A DNA stretch of 62,711 nt from UBA6168 sp964573725 (GTDB taxonomy: Bacteria > Bacteroidota > Bacteroidia > Chitinophagales > Saprospiraceae), in contig CAZNLJ010000025.1 in NCBI GenBank assembly GCA_964573725.1, positions 1 to 62,711 of the forward strand, given 5' to 3'. The notes beneath the pieces were generated by a model, which was not told the origin of the DNA, searched no databases, and worked only from the letters and a program-made list of their open reading frames with translations. Shown one piece after another: positions 46,664 through 55,469 of this stretch; the stretch's first letter is position 1, and every line of letters starts with the position of its first letter. The translations under genes and the position numbers were made by a program.

Positions 46664-47866
46664 TCAATGATGGGGCCGGTACCCATAAAACGGGAAACAT
46701 TCCCCGCTGCGGAAATCTTGGCGGTCTTTCGGCAGTTCGAGGAAGCCGTCCGCCGATGCCAGGTTTGCCAGGTCGCCGGAACCGTGACCGGCCACCGGTG
46801 TCGCAAACAGGCGGCCGTCCGGGTCTTGGCGGACCGTCACCTGCAGGAAATAAGTCAAGGTCGGCGTAAAGGTGAAATCCGCCGCCAGCACCGCCACGAC
46901 GGGCGGGGCGGGGGGCGATCCCTGGACCGTCCGCAACCAGGGCAGTACATAGCGGAGCGTGCACATGAACGTGGAAACCGGATTTCCCGGCAAGGCGAAG
47001 ACCACTGTCCGGTCGCTGCGGCCGAACCACAGGGGTTTGCCGGGTCGCTGGCTGACCCGATGGAACAGCGGCCGGACGCCCAGCTCCGCCAACACTTGGG
47101 GGACATGATCGAATTTTCCCATGGACACCCCGCCGCTCAAGACCAGCAGGTCGTTGGCTTCGAGCAAGGAGGCCAGCCGGTCGCGCAGGGTCTCCGGGTC
47201 GTCCGGCAGGTGGCCCGTGCCCGCCCGCAACCCATGCGCCCTCAGCAGGGCGGCGAGGCTATGGACATTGGACTGTCGGATCTGATGGGGGAGGGGTGTT
47301 TCCGCCACGGCGACCAGTTCATCGCCGGTGGACAGGACCATCGCCGTCGGCAGGGCCGAAACGAGCAGCCGATGCTTCCCGACGGTCGCCGCCAAACCGA
47401 TTTCCGCCGGTGTCAGCAAAGTGCCTTCCCGCACCAGCAAGGCCCCCTGCCGTCGGTCGCTTCCCTGCCGATGCACATGCTGCCAGGGCGGCACTTCCGC
47501 CAGCCGGATTTCCGCCCGGCCCGCTTCCATCACCAAGTCCTCATACCGGACCACCGCATCGGCACCTTCCGGCAGGACCGCACCGGTCATCACTTCCATG
47601 CATCGGCCGGCACCGGCCAGTGCCGACCGGGGCTTGCCCGCCGCCTGTATCCCCGCCACCGGGAATATCCGTTGTCCGTTCCCGAAATCCCGGGCGGAAA
47701 TGGCGATCCCGTCCATGGCGACGCGGTGGAATGGCGGGAAGTCGCGGTCCGCGAGCAGGGGCTCCCGCAAGATCCTGCCGCAGGCCGCCGCAAGGGATAC
47801 TTCCGTGGGTTCCGATAAGAGGGCTTCCTGTTGAATGAGCCGGGTGGCTGTTTCTACCGTAATCAT
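46664..47866 (-). CDS. moeA: Molybdopterin molybdotransferase MoeA
   Basis: A 400-residue cytoplasmic enzyme that inserts molybdate into adenylylated molybdopterin, the last step of molybdenum cofactor synthesis. It begins MITVETATRLIQQEALL and has the family motifs PPFHRVAMDGIAI, EVMTGAVLPEGADAVVRYED, VLSTGDELV, LSGGVSMGKFDHV and ALPGNPVSTF in order. The ATG at 47866 is set by the family start, because the frame upstream runs into the strong terminator at 48008-48045. No other cofactor genes are in the window. It is read on the minus strand downstream of the BNR gene but separated from it by that terminator. Confidence 0.96.
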   Translation of the reverse strand: MITVETATRLIQQEALLSEPTEVSLAAACGRILREPLLADRDFPPFHRVAMDGIAISARDFGNGQRIFPVAGIQAAGKPRSALAGAGRCMEVMTGAVLPEGADAVVRYEDLVMEAGRAEIRLAEVPPWQHVHRQGSDRRQGALLVREGTLLTPAEIGLAATVGKHRLLVSALPTAMVLSTGDELVAVAETPLPHQIRQSNVHSLAALLRAHGLRAGTGHLPDDPETLRDRLASLLEANDLLVLSGGVSMGKFDHVPQVLAELGVRPLFHRVSQRPGKPLWFGRSDRTVVFALPGNPVSTFMCTLRYVLPWLRTVQGSPPAPPVVAVLAADFTFTPTLTYFLQVTVRQDPDGRLFATPVAGHGSGDLANLASADGFLELPKDRQDFRSGECFPFYGYRPHH

Positions 47867-48007
47867 ACCTGGACGTCGGTTGGTACCGGTACCGCCGGTG
47901 CGGTGTCGGGCCGGGTCTGGCCCGGTGGCTGCCGAGGCGCTTCCGCCGGTGCAGGGACGCGGAAGCGCCGGCGGACAGCGGTGGGGGAAGCCAGCTAAAA
48001 TTGCAAA

Positions 48008-48045
48008 AAAAAATATCACCGTACCGCAGTACGGTGATATTTTTT
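48008..48045 (-). terminator. Perfect bidirectional-type terminator after the BNR gene
   Basis: A perfect stem of at least 14 bp (48011-48024 with 48029-48042, extendable to 17 with A-T pairs) closes the loop CGCA, with A/T runs on both outer sides. It ends the minus-strand BNR transcript 31 bp past its stop and would also work on the plus strand. Confidence 0.9.
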
Positions 48046-48076
48046 GTTGTCCGGATACCGGCATGTCGGTCCGGGC

Positions 48077-51000
48077 TTAATCCCGGCCCCAGGAAGGCAT
48101 CCGCCCCGGCGTGTAGGGGGCACGGGCTTTTTCCAGCGCCTCTTCCAGGGGCATCAGGTGTTGGTCCCAAAGATTGCGGACGCTGCGGAGCCCTTCCTGG
48201 AAATCCCGGGAAGCCAGGCTGAGCTGGGCCTGTTGGGTGGCCGTCGGTGCGGCGGTGGCCGACCAGATATCGTATCCGGACGCCCAGACGCGGTTGGAGA
48301 GGGCGGGTTTGGACGGGATATCCAGGCGGGCGGCGATATCGTCCCCGTAGAATTGTTTGCGAAGCAGGTAAACCCGGTCCGACAGGTCGTCGGCCGATCG
48401 GAGCAGGTCCGCCGGGGAGCCGACGGCCTGGATGGCGACCTGGATATGGCGCAGGCGGTTCTCGATGTCGCCGAGGATGGCGGTCGCCCCGCGCCAGGCG
48501 CGTTCCAGTTCCGCCGTTTCGCGGATGTAGGCGTCCAGGGCCGGCCGGTCTTCCGCCGGGAGGGTACTTCCGGTCAGCGTCTCCAGGGTGAACGGCACGC
48601 CGGCCACCAGGGAGCGGATCGAATCACCGGCCACCATGTCCAGGGAGACGGTGTAATCACCCGGCATGACCAGTCCGCCGCCTTCGGGCGACTGCCAGGG
48701 CATGCGTTCGGCGCGGTTGAGGCGGACGGGATCCTTGGGCGTATACCGGCCGTTCCAGCCGATCCTGTGCACGCCGCGTTTGGGGCTGGTCTTGATCTGA
48801 TGGACCAATTCTCCGTCCGGGGTGCGGAAGGTGAACAGCAGGTAGGGTGCCGTCTCCCGGGATTCCGCCTCCAGTTCCTCGTAGGTGGGGTAGCGGATGG
48901 GATTGCCGTCCTGGAGCTGTTGTTTTTCCCAGGCTTGCCGGCGGCTTTTCAGCGTCTTGTAATCGTCCTTGATGAAGTAGGTGAAGGTGGCGCCGACGGG
49001 TGGGTTGGAAGCGGTGAAATAACCCGCGCCCTGGAAGCCCTTGCCGGTGGTGTACCCGATGGGAGCGGCTTCCACGTACAGGAGGCCGGTTTTGACCGGA
49101 AAGATGCGGGCGGGCGCCTGGAGGTTGTCGGCGGACAGTTCGCGGAGCGGACTGTAATCGTCCAGGACGTAAAAGCCGCGGCCGAAGGTGCCCAGGACGA
49201 TGTCGTTTTCCCGGCGCTGGATGGCGATGTCACGTACCGCCACGGTCGGCAGTCCGGCGGAAAGCTTTTTCCAGTGCCGCCCACCGTCGACGGTGAAGAA
49301 AAAGCTGAACTCCGTCCCGACGAACAACAAGCCGGGCCGGACATGGTCCTCGGCCAGGGAATAGGCGGAGCCGCGTTCCGGCAGGTTGGTATGGATGGAC
49401 TGCCAGGTGCGGCCTTTGTCCGTGCTCTTCAGCACATACGGGCGGAAATCGCCGCGCTTGTGGTTGTTGAAACAAGCATAGACGAGGTTTTCGTCGTGCC
49501 GGGATGCGACCAGCATATTGACGTAGGTGAATTCCGGCACGTCGGGAAACCGGCCGACGGCATGCCAGGACTTGCCGCCGTCTTCCGTCACCTGGACGAG
49601 GCCGTCATCGGTGCCGGCGTAGAGGAGCTCGGGATTGAGCGGGCTTTCGGAGAAAGCGACGATGTTTCCGTATTCGCTGGTGCTTTGGTTCTTGGCGACG
49701 GCATCGATGCTTTGGATCCTTCCCATGACGGGCAGGGTGTTGCGGTCGATCTGCCGGGTGAGGTCGCCGGAGATGGTTGTCCAGGCGTTTCCACGGTCAT
49801 CGGAGCGGAAGACCTTGTTGGCGCAGAAATAGAGGCGGGTGGGCTGGTGATGGCTGACGGCGAGGGGCGCGTCCCAGTTCCAGCGGTAGCTGTCTTCCCC
49901 GTCGGCAGGTTGGGGTTGGATGCTGGTCATTTCCCCGGACTTGCGGTCGTACCGCACCAGGACGCCGTGCTGGGCCTGGGCATAGACGATATCCGGATTG
50001 TTCGGGTCGATTTGGCTTTCGAAGCCGTCCCCGAGGCTGGTCACATACCAGTCGGCGTTGGTGATGCCGTGGCCGTTGCGCGTCCGGCTAGGGCCGCCGA
50101 GCGAGAAATTGTCCTGTGTGCCGCCGTGGATATGGTAGAAGGGGAGGGTATTGTCCACCTCGACCTTGTAAAACTGGGTCACCGGCAGGTTGCCGTGGAA
50201 TTTCCAGGTGGCCCCCGCATCGAAACTTTCATAGACACCACCGTCACAGCCGGCCAGGAAGTAGGAAGTGTCGTCCGGGTCGATCCAGATGACGTGGTTG
50301 TCGACGTGTTTGAACTGTTCCCCCAGCCGGTTCCAGCTTTTGCCGCCGTCCCGGGAGACCTGGTTGAAGACATCCATGGCGACGACCGTGTTCGGTTCGG
50401 TCGGGTGGGCGAATATTTCGCAATAGTAATTGCCGGAAGTGGCGTAACCGCTTTGTTTCTGCCAGCTGGCACCGCGGTCGTCGCTGCGGAAGAATCCACC
50501 GCCCTCCGCGGCTTCGACCATGGCGTAGATGATCTCCGGGTCTGCCGGGGAGATGGCCAGCCCGATCCGCCCGATGTCGCCGCCGGGCAACCCGCGGGCC
50601 GCCTTTTCCCAGGTTTTTCCCCCGTCCGCGGACCGGTAGATCGTGCTGCCTGGACCACCGCCCACATAGGTGAAGACATGCCGGCGCCGCTGGAAAGCGG
50701 CGGCATATAGCACGTCCGGGTCGCGCGGGTCCATGACCAGGTCGGTTACGCCGGTATGCGCATCCAGCAGGGAGTTCCCCTGGTCATCGCGCAGCACCTG
50801 TTCCCAGGTCTTGCCGCCGTCCGTGGTCTTGTAGACCCCACGTTCCCCGCCTTCTTTCCAAAGGGGACCGATGGCGGCCACATATACGACCTCGCTGTGA
50901 CGCGGATCGACGATGATTTTTCCGATGTGTTCGCTTTCGGGAAGGCCCAGGTGCTCCCAGCTCCGCCCGCCGTCCCGGGACCGGTATACGCCGTCTCCGT

Positions 51001-51391
51001 AGGCGACGGAGCGTTGGTTGTTGTTTTCTCCCGTACCGACCCACACGACCTGGGGATTGTTGGGGTCCAGGGTGATGCAACCGATCGAGTACGACCCTTC
51101 CCCGTCGAAGACTGGCTCATAGGTGGTTCCGGCATTGACGGTTTTCCAGACGCCGCCGGAGGCGGTCGCCACGTAATAGGTGCCACGGTGGCCCGGATGG
51201 ACCGCTATGTCGGCGATCCGGCCCGATGTGATGGCCGGACCGACGCTGCGCCACTGCAACCCGAGGGAAACCGTGTCGAGGTAGTGCTTTTCCGGTGTGG
51301 GTTCGGCGGTGGCCGCTTTCTTACGCTGCGCCGTGAGCGGAAGGGCGAAAAAGATGCCCAGCAAGAGCCAGGCAAAGGCTTTCTGATCCAT
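48077..51391 (-). CDS. Large secreted BNR/sortilin-like repeat protein
   Basis: An 1104-residue exported protein with a signal peptide ending at FFALPLTAQ. About ten Asp-box (BNR) motifs of the form SxDxGxxW follow from residue 130 to 700, for example SRDGGRSW, TTDGGKTW, SADGGKTW, SDDRGASW, TEDGGKSW and STDKGRTW. They fold as one or two large beta-propellers like the VPS10/sortilin domain. The last 300 residues form a different region with sheet-like and helical parts (ETAPYLLFTFRTPDGELVHQ onward). Relatives are annotated as glycosyl hydrolases or VPS10 proteins, but catalysis is unproven. I see no T9SS sorting domain at the C-terminus. A terminator follows at 48008-48045. Confidence 0.85.
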   Translation of the reverse strand: MDQKAFAWLLLGIFFALPLTAQRKKAATAEPTPEKHYLDTVSLGLQWRSVGPAITSGRIADIAVHPGHRGTYYVATASGGVWKTVNAGTTYEPVFDGEGSYSIGCITLDPNNPQVVWVGTGENNNQRSVAYGDGVYRSRDGGRSWEHLGLPESEHIGKIIVDPRHSEVVYVAAIGPLWKEGGERGVYKTTDGGKTWEQVLRDDQGNSLLDAHTGVTDLVMDPRDPDVLYAAAFQRRRHVFTYVGGGPGSTIYRSADGGKTWEKAARGLPGGDIGRIGLAISPADPEIIYAMVEAAEGGGFFRSDDRGASWQKQSGYATSGNYYCEIFAHPTEPNTVVAMDVFNQVSRDGGKSWNRLGEQFKHVDNHVIWIDPDDTSYFLAGCDGGVYESFDAGATWKFHGNLPVTQFYKVEVDNTLPFYHIHGGTQDNFSLGGPSRTRNGHGITNADWYVTSLGDGFESQIDPNNPDIVYAQAQHGVLVRYDRKSGEMTSIQPQPADGEDSYRWNWDAPLAVSHHQPTRLYFCANKVFRSDDRGNAWTTISGDLTRQIDRNTLPVMGRIQSIDAVAKNQSTSEYGNIVAFSESPLNPELLYAGTDDGLVQVTEDGGKSWHAVGRFPDVPEFTYVNMLVASRHDENLVYACFNNHKRGDFRPYVLKSTDKGRTWQSIHTNLPERGSAYSLAEDHVRPGLLFVGTEFSFFFTVDGGRHWKKLSAGLPTVAVRDIAIQRRENDIVLGTFGRGFYVLDDYSPLRELSADNLQAPARIFPVKTGLLYVEAAPIGYTTGKGFQGAGYFTASNPPVGATFTYFIKDDYKTLKSRRQAWEKQQLQDGNPIRYPTYEELEAESRETAPYLLFTFRTPDGELVHQIKTSPKRGVHRIGWNGRYTPKDPVRLNRAERMPWQSPEGGGLVMPGDYTVSLDMVAGDSIRSLVAGVPFTLETLTGSTLPAEDRPALDAYIRETAELERAWRGATAILGDIENRLRHIQVAIQAVGSPADLLRSADDLSDRVYLLRKQFYGDDIAARLDIPSKPALSNRVWASGYDIWSATAAPTATQQAQLSLASRDFQEGLRSVRNLWDQHLMPLEEALEKARAPYTPGRMPSWGRD

Positions 51392-51580
51392 GTCTCCTGT
51401 TTTTGAAATACCGGCCCGCCGTCTCTCGGCACCCGGCCGGATACGGATAGGGTCGGACGAAAATCATGGCGGGAAAGTTAGTAAGAATATAAGCCCGTAC
51501 CAAACCGGATACAAAGGAAGTCGGGTCGCAAGTAATTGCGAACGCAGCGTAAAAAGAGGCCTAAGTCCGACGGTATGCAC

Positions 51581-51588
51581 TATATTTG
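51581..51588 (+). promoter_or_regulatory. -7 element for fabI
   Basis: TATATTTG matches TAnnTTTG exactly and lies 32 bp upstream of the fabI start codon. No clear -33 TTTG is visible at 19-22 bp. Confidence 0.55.
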
Positions 51589-51619
51589 CCGGTAGTACGA
51601 TCACAAACACTCATCCGTC

Positions 51620-52414
51620 ATGTCATTGCTAAAAGAAAAGACCGGCGTCATCTTCGGCGCCCTCGACGAACAATCCATCGCCTGGAAAGTGGCGGAACGC
51701 TGCCATGCGGAAGGCGCCCGCCTCGTCCTTACCAACGCCCCGGTCGCGATGCGCTTCGGTGCCATCCAACAACTGGCGGAGCAGGTGGATGCGCCCGTCA
51801 TCCCCGCAGACGCCACCTCCGTGGACGACCTGGACAACCTCTTCCGTCAAGCGACGGAACATTTCGGCGGGAAAATCGACTTCGTGCTCCACTCCATCGG
51901 CATGTCGCTCAATGTGCGCAAGAAAAAGGAATACACCGACCTGAATTACGAGTGGATGAAGACAACCTTCGACATCAGCGCCATTTCTTTCCACAAGATG
52001 ATGGCGACCTTGTTGAAACAGGATGCCATGCAGGAATGGGGCAGCATCGCCGCCCTGAGCTATATCGCCGCCCAGCGGGTATTCCCCGATTACAACGAGA
52101 TGGCGGAGTCCAAGGCCCTGCTGGAAAGCTTCGCCCGGAGCTTCGGCTATCATTTCGGTACCCAACGGAAGGTGCGGGTCAATACCGTGTCCCAGTCGCC
52201 TACCATGACCACGGCGGGCAGCGGCGTCAAAGGCTTCCGGGAATTCTTCGATTATGCGGACAAGATGTCTCCCCTCGGAAATGCCTCCGCCGCCGCTTGC
52301 GCGGATTATTGCGTGTTCCTGTTCTCGGACCTGTCCCGTATGGTGACGATGCAGAACCTTTATCACGACGGCGGATTCTCCGCCATGGGCATGAACCCGG
52401 CCGTGTTGGGCTGA
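51620..52414 (+). CDS. fabI: Enoyl-[acyl-carrier-protein] reductase (NADH) FabI
   Basis: A 264-residue short-chain dehydrogenase-type enzyme that reduces enoyl-ACP in the last step of fatty-acid elongation, in the cytoplasm. The FabI catalytic pattern is complete: Tyr148, Tyr158 and Lys165, matching the E. coli Tyr146, Tyr156 and Lys163, in SYIAAQRVFPDYNEMAESKA. The NADH fold starts at TGVIFGALDEQSIAWKVAER, and HSIGMSLNVRKKKEYTDLNY covers the substrate region. The start at 51620 follows a good -7 element. It is convergent with gldB, 22 bp away. Confidence 0.97.
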   Translation: MSLLKEKTGVIFGALDEQSIAWKVAERCHAEGARLVLTNAPVAMRFGAIQQLAEQVDAPVIPADATSVDDLDNLFRQATEHFGGKIDFVLHSIGMSLNVRKKKEYTDLNYEWMKTTFDISAISFHKMMATLLKQDAMQEWGSIAALSYIAAQRVFPDYNEMAESKALLESFARSFGYHFGTQRKVRVNTVSQSPTMTTAGSGVKGFREFFDYADKMSPLGNASAAACADYCVFLFSDLSRMVTMQNLYHDGGFSAMGMNPAVLG

Positions 52415-52416
52415 TG

Positions 52417-52432
52417 GGGCGGCGGACCGCCC
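52417..52432. terminator. Short GC hairpin between fabI and gldB
   Basis: GGGCGG (52417-52422) pairs with CCGCCC (52427-52432) in the 22-bp space between the two convergent stop codons. There is no T-tract, so it is a probable shared transcript-end structure only. Confidence 0.4.
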
Positions 52433-52436
52433 GCAT

Positions 52437-53483
52437 TCAACGGCGCTTCGGCTTGTAGCGGGATCGGTCCAACAATTCCTGCGCGTCCCGCATCCGCAGC
52501 AGGTCCTCCGGACCTTGGTCGGGATGGCGCTCCATGTAGGCCGCCACAATCCGTTCGCCCATCCAGTTGGCGGTGCGGCCCGGTGATTCCGGCGGCATGC
52601 CCGGCGAGGTGGGACTCGGCTCCACCAGCTTGCGGTACCGGGACCAATCCGTTTCGTACAACAAGGCTTCCGTCAACAGGTAGGCCCATATCTCGGCCTC
52701 GTTGTCCGCGCACCAGTCCACCTGGGCCCCGGTATACGCATGGATGATGCTGTCGGGGGTTTCCGGCAACAGCAGCCGCTTGAGGTAGAGTTTCTTCCCG
52801 TTGTGGATCATGTGGTCGACAAGCCGCTCGCCCGGCACCGGCCCGACCAGGTCCTCCACCAACAAGCCGATCGATTTGGCAACGAGGTGCTCCGCTGTGA
52901 ACGTCCGCGTCAGATAATCCGAAAAATTAGGGTTGGTCGGATCGTACCGGCGATAGGGATAGGTACTGCCCAGGTAGAAATCCAACCCGACCGCAATGGA
53001 ATTGTCCCCGTACAGAAACCCGCCGACGGTATATTCGGACAGATAGGTCACCACCTCCCCGGAGAGGGGTTCGTCCGGGAAGTAATGCCGGAACAACCGG
53101 AAGGCTTGGGTGAACTCCGCCCGGATGTCCGTCAGGTCCGGATAGGCCGCCTGACAGGTGTCGTACAATTGCCGGACCGGCGGATATTTCAGGAATCCGG
53201 CCACATAGGCCGCATGCCCCTCCGGGGCCACCAGGCTGTCTCTCGACCCCAGGATCTGGGAGAAAAACAGGTCGGCGAACAGGCCGTACGATTCTTCCAA
53301 CTGCGCCAGGCCCGGCGCAAGGTCCAGGGTGTCCAACCTGAATAAATCCTGCTCGAAACGCCTTATTTCAACGGATATGGGAATACCCGACACATCCGGA
53401 ATCTCCTTACTTTTGCCACATCGGCAAGCATGGACGGAAAGAAAGGTCAACAGTACAAGATACAGGCTGTTCCTGGCGTTCAT
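52437..53483 (-). CDS. gldB: Gliding motility lipoprotein GldB
   Basis: A 348-residue lipoprotein. The signal ends at Cys20 (LLTFLSVHAC). The body carries the GldB pattern: VEIRRFEQDLFRLD, LEESYGLFADLFFSQILG, YLSEYTVGGFLYGDNSIAVG (near 170), GLDFYLGSTYPYRRYDP and NEAEIWAYLLTEALLYETDW. GldB is essential for gliding in Flavobacterium and is kept in many Bacteroidota, gliding or not; its biochemical role is not settled. It depends on LspA for maturation. The ATG at 53483 is chosen for the lipoprotein signal over 53546. It is divergent from the beta-barrel gene at 53593. Confidence 0.93.
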   Translation of the reverse strand: MNARNSLYLVLLTFLSVHACRCGKSKEIPDVSGIPISVEIRRFEQDLFRLDTLDLAPGLAQLEESYGLFADLFFSQILGSRDSLVAPEGHAAYVAGFLKYPPVRQLYDTCQAAYPDLTDIRAEFTQAFRLFRHYFPDEPLSGEVVTYLSEYTVGGFLYGDNSIAVGLDFYLGSTYPYRRYDPTNPNFSDYLTRTFTAEHLVAKSIGLLVEDLVGPVPGERLVDHMIHNGKKLYLKRLLLPETPDSIIHAYTGAQVDWCADNEAEIWAYLLTEALLYETDWSRYRKLVEPSPTSPGMPPESPGRTANWMGERIVAAYMERHPDQGPEDLLRMRDAQELLDRSRYKPKRR

Positions 53484-53592
53484 AAGCTGTTCGGATTTGG
53501 AGGCCCTCGCAACAGCCGGGGCGGTGGTCCCGTCCGGCCTGCGCACCGGCTTGGTTGTCCCGGCGGACTTTCACCTGCAAAACTAAACGCGG

Positions 53593-54297
53593 ATGAAAAA
53601 AATTGTGGTTGCTTTCGTCTTTTTTCTCGGATACGCGGCCCTGGCTTCGGCACAGGAGGCGGATCTCCGCATGGGCTTCCAGGTCAGTCCGACCTTTTCT
53701 TTCATGGGGACCGACCAGGGTGACATCTCCGGGGAAGGGGTCAACCTGGGCCTGAAAATGGGCGTGAGAGGCGAAATCTACTTCCGGGAAAATTATGCGT
53801 TCCTGGTCGGCCTCGGTTTCGCTTTCAACAGCGGCGGAACCCTCCGCTACGACCGGAGTGTCCCGGGCTGGCCCTGGCGCTCCCAACTGCCTCCCGGCGT
53901 GCTGCCTTCCATGCCAAGTGGGACGGACCTGAAATACAGCGTGCAATACGTCGAAATCCCGGTCGGAATCAAACTGCGGACCAAGGAAATCGGCTACCTC
54001 CGCTACTTTGTGGAACTTCCCGTCATCACGCCCGCCTTCCGGTCGCAGGCCCGCGGTACCATCGAATACAGCGGCCTGCGCGAGGAACGCATCGACATCA
54101 AGGACGATGTCCGGGCCCTGGCGCTGTCCTGGGGCTTCGGCGGCGGGGTGGAGTACAGCGTCGGCGGGAACGCCGCCCTCGTGGCCGGTCTTGGTTTCCA
54201 ACGCCTTTTTACCGACATCAGCAAGGATTATTCGGACACCTTCTCCTCGAAGGACCATGTTTCCGGCATCATCCTGCAATTGGGGATGTTGTTCTGA
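53593..54297 (+). CDS. Outer-membrane beta-barrel protein (PorT-like domain family)
   Basis: A 234-residue protein with a signal peptide ending at AALASAQ. The remainder alternates short amphipathic strands (LGLKMGVRGEIYFRENYAFL; YFVELPVITPAF; ALSWGFGGGVEYSVGGNAAL) and ends in LQLGMLF, a C-terminal Phe that signals outer-membrane insertion. This is the outer-membrane beta-barrel family often labelled PorT-like (OMP_b-brl_2). It is not clearly true PorT of the T9SS. It is divergent from gldB with 109 bp between; the role is unknown. Confidence 0.8.
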   Translation: MKKIVVAFVFFLGYAALASAQEADLRMGFQVSPTFSFMGTDQGDISGEGVNLGLKMGVRGEIYFRENYAFLVGLGFAFNSGGTLRYDRSVPGWPWRSQLPPGVLPSMPSGTDLKYSVQYVEIPVGIKLRTKEIGYLRYFVELPVITPAFRSQARGTIEYSGLREERIDIKDDVRALALSWGFGGGVEYSVGGNAALVAGLGFQRLFTDISKDYSDTFSSKDHVSGIILQLGMLF

Positions 54298-54391
54298 GAA
54301 CGCGGACCGGTACCCGGCCCGCCTTCATCGGGGAAGCTTCCGCGCTGCCGTCGGTAGCCCGCCGTTCGATATCTTCCTTTTTCCATATGAA

Positions 54392-54425
54392 ATGGGGTTG
54401 ACGTCGCTTCCGACTTCAACCCCAT
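54392..54425. terminator. Hairpin downstream of the beta-barrel gene
   Basis: ATGGGGTTGA (54392-54401) and TCAACCCCAT (54416-54425) form a perfect 10-bp stem about 95 bp past the beta-barrel stop. No T-run follows, so the terminator role is uncertain. Confidence 0.4.
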
Positions 54426-54680
54426 CCGATTGTTTCATCCTGGCTGTGCAGCTGTCCGCTGTATCTTCAAGCGATTTGACACGTAACGCTCCCCACAGGT
54501 GGTCCCTGGGCTGTTCGACAGGTATGGAGGCGGTATGAGCCGCCGTCACACCGGTTGCAATACCCCCAAAATCCTTGTTATTTGACCGGTTCCCGAGTCG
54601 GTTCCACCGGGCAAGGCGTCAGGAATGCCGGCTATACCGTTTGGCAGACCCATCCGCATTACGGATATCCGGTAAAACCG

Positions 54681-55469
54681 TCACCAATACCGCGGAAGCG
54701 GTTCGCCGACAGCTTGCGGCAAGCGATAGTCGGGCGCTTCCCGGACTTCCTGCGCCGGTTGTGTCGCCGGAAATTCGGGGGAAACACTTTCTTCCGGCAC
54801 CACCATTGCCACCACCGGCGTCTGTAGCAGCTGGAATGATCCGGGGTCTACCGGGGTCACCGTCCACGACCCGGAAGGTTCAGGATCAACCGCCGCCACC
54901 GGCGCTTCCTCTTGCACGGCCGATACCACCTCCGTAGCCAATACCTTGAATTGTTCCACGGGAACCGCCTGGTCGTACAGGTACAGGGCGTTCTCCTCAA
55001 TGAGCCGGATCAGCTTCTCCGCATACAGGCTGTCCGTGGCATACCCGCATCGCCGCAACCCATGCGCCCATTGCCGGTAATCGTCCGCGGGCAACAGGAA
55101 CAAAGGCCGGTAGCGTTTGTGGGTGGTCAGAAAAAGGGAATGGTCGCGGAACGATTCCGCAACATCCGGGTAGATGCGGAAATGGGAAGGGAGCACCTCG
55201 TCGTCCATCTCCTGGATACAATCCCCGCTCCAGTCGTTGTTGCACTTGATTCCGAAGAAGTTGTTACCCGATACGGCAATTCTTCCCTTGCCCCAGCTGG
55301 ATTCCAATGCCGCCTGTGCCAGCGTGATGCTGGCAGGGATACCGAAGCGCATCATCTCGGTGGTGGCCATGCCGGCATAGGTCTCGATGAATTGATGTTT
55401 TTCCTGGTCATTGGCCTTGCCGACCTGCAAGCAGGCCAAAGCGAAGGTCAGGGTTATGAACGGGCGCAT
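54681..55469 (-). CDS. Secreted glucosaminidase (LytG/FlgJ-type)
   Basis: A 262-residue exported protein with a short signal peptide (MRPFITLTFALACLQVGKAN) and a glucosaminidase domain at about 20-155 that cleaves N-acetylglucosamine linkages of peptidoglycan. The family motifs are GIPASITLAQAALESSWGKG (with the catalytic Glu), GNNFFGIKCNNDWSGD and YPDVAESFRDHSLFL. The C-terminal 100 residues are proline/valine/glutamate-rich without a LysM or SPOR domain, apparently a flexible tail. The ATG at 55469 is chosen over 55502 because the signal peptide starts there. It probably acts in cell-wall turnover. Confidence 0.88.
   Translation of the reverse strand: MRPFITLTFALACLQVGKANDQEKHQFIETYAGMATTEMMRFGIPASITLAQAALESSWGKGRIAVSGNNFFGIKCNNDWSGDCIQEMDDEVLPSHFRIYPDVAESFRDHSLFLTTHKRYRPLFLLPADDYRQWAHGLRRCGYATDSLYAEKLIRLIEENALYLYDQAVPVEQFKVLATEVVSAVQEEAPVAAVDPEPSGSWTVTPVDPGSFQLLQTPVVAMVVPEESVSPEFPATQPAQEVREAPDYRLPQAVGEPLPRYW

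Noticed and set aside
47867..48007. Possible molybdenum-cofactor riboswitch before moeA
   Set aside because: The region is only about 140 bp and I found no conserved multi-stem structure; the only strong hairpin is the terminator of the neighbouring gene.
48044..50710. Plus-strand open frame of 888 codons opposite the BNR gene
   Set aside because: The minus strand has the signal peptide and ordered Asp boxes, and the plus-strand frame would begin inside the terminator region.
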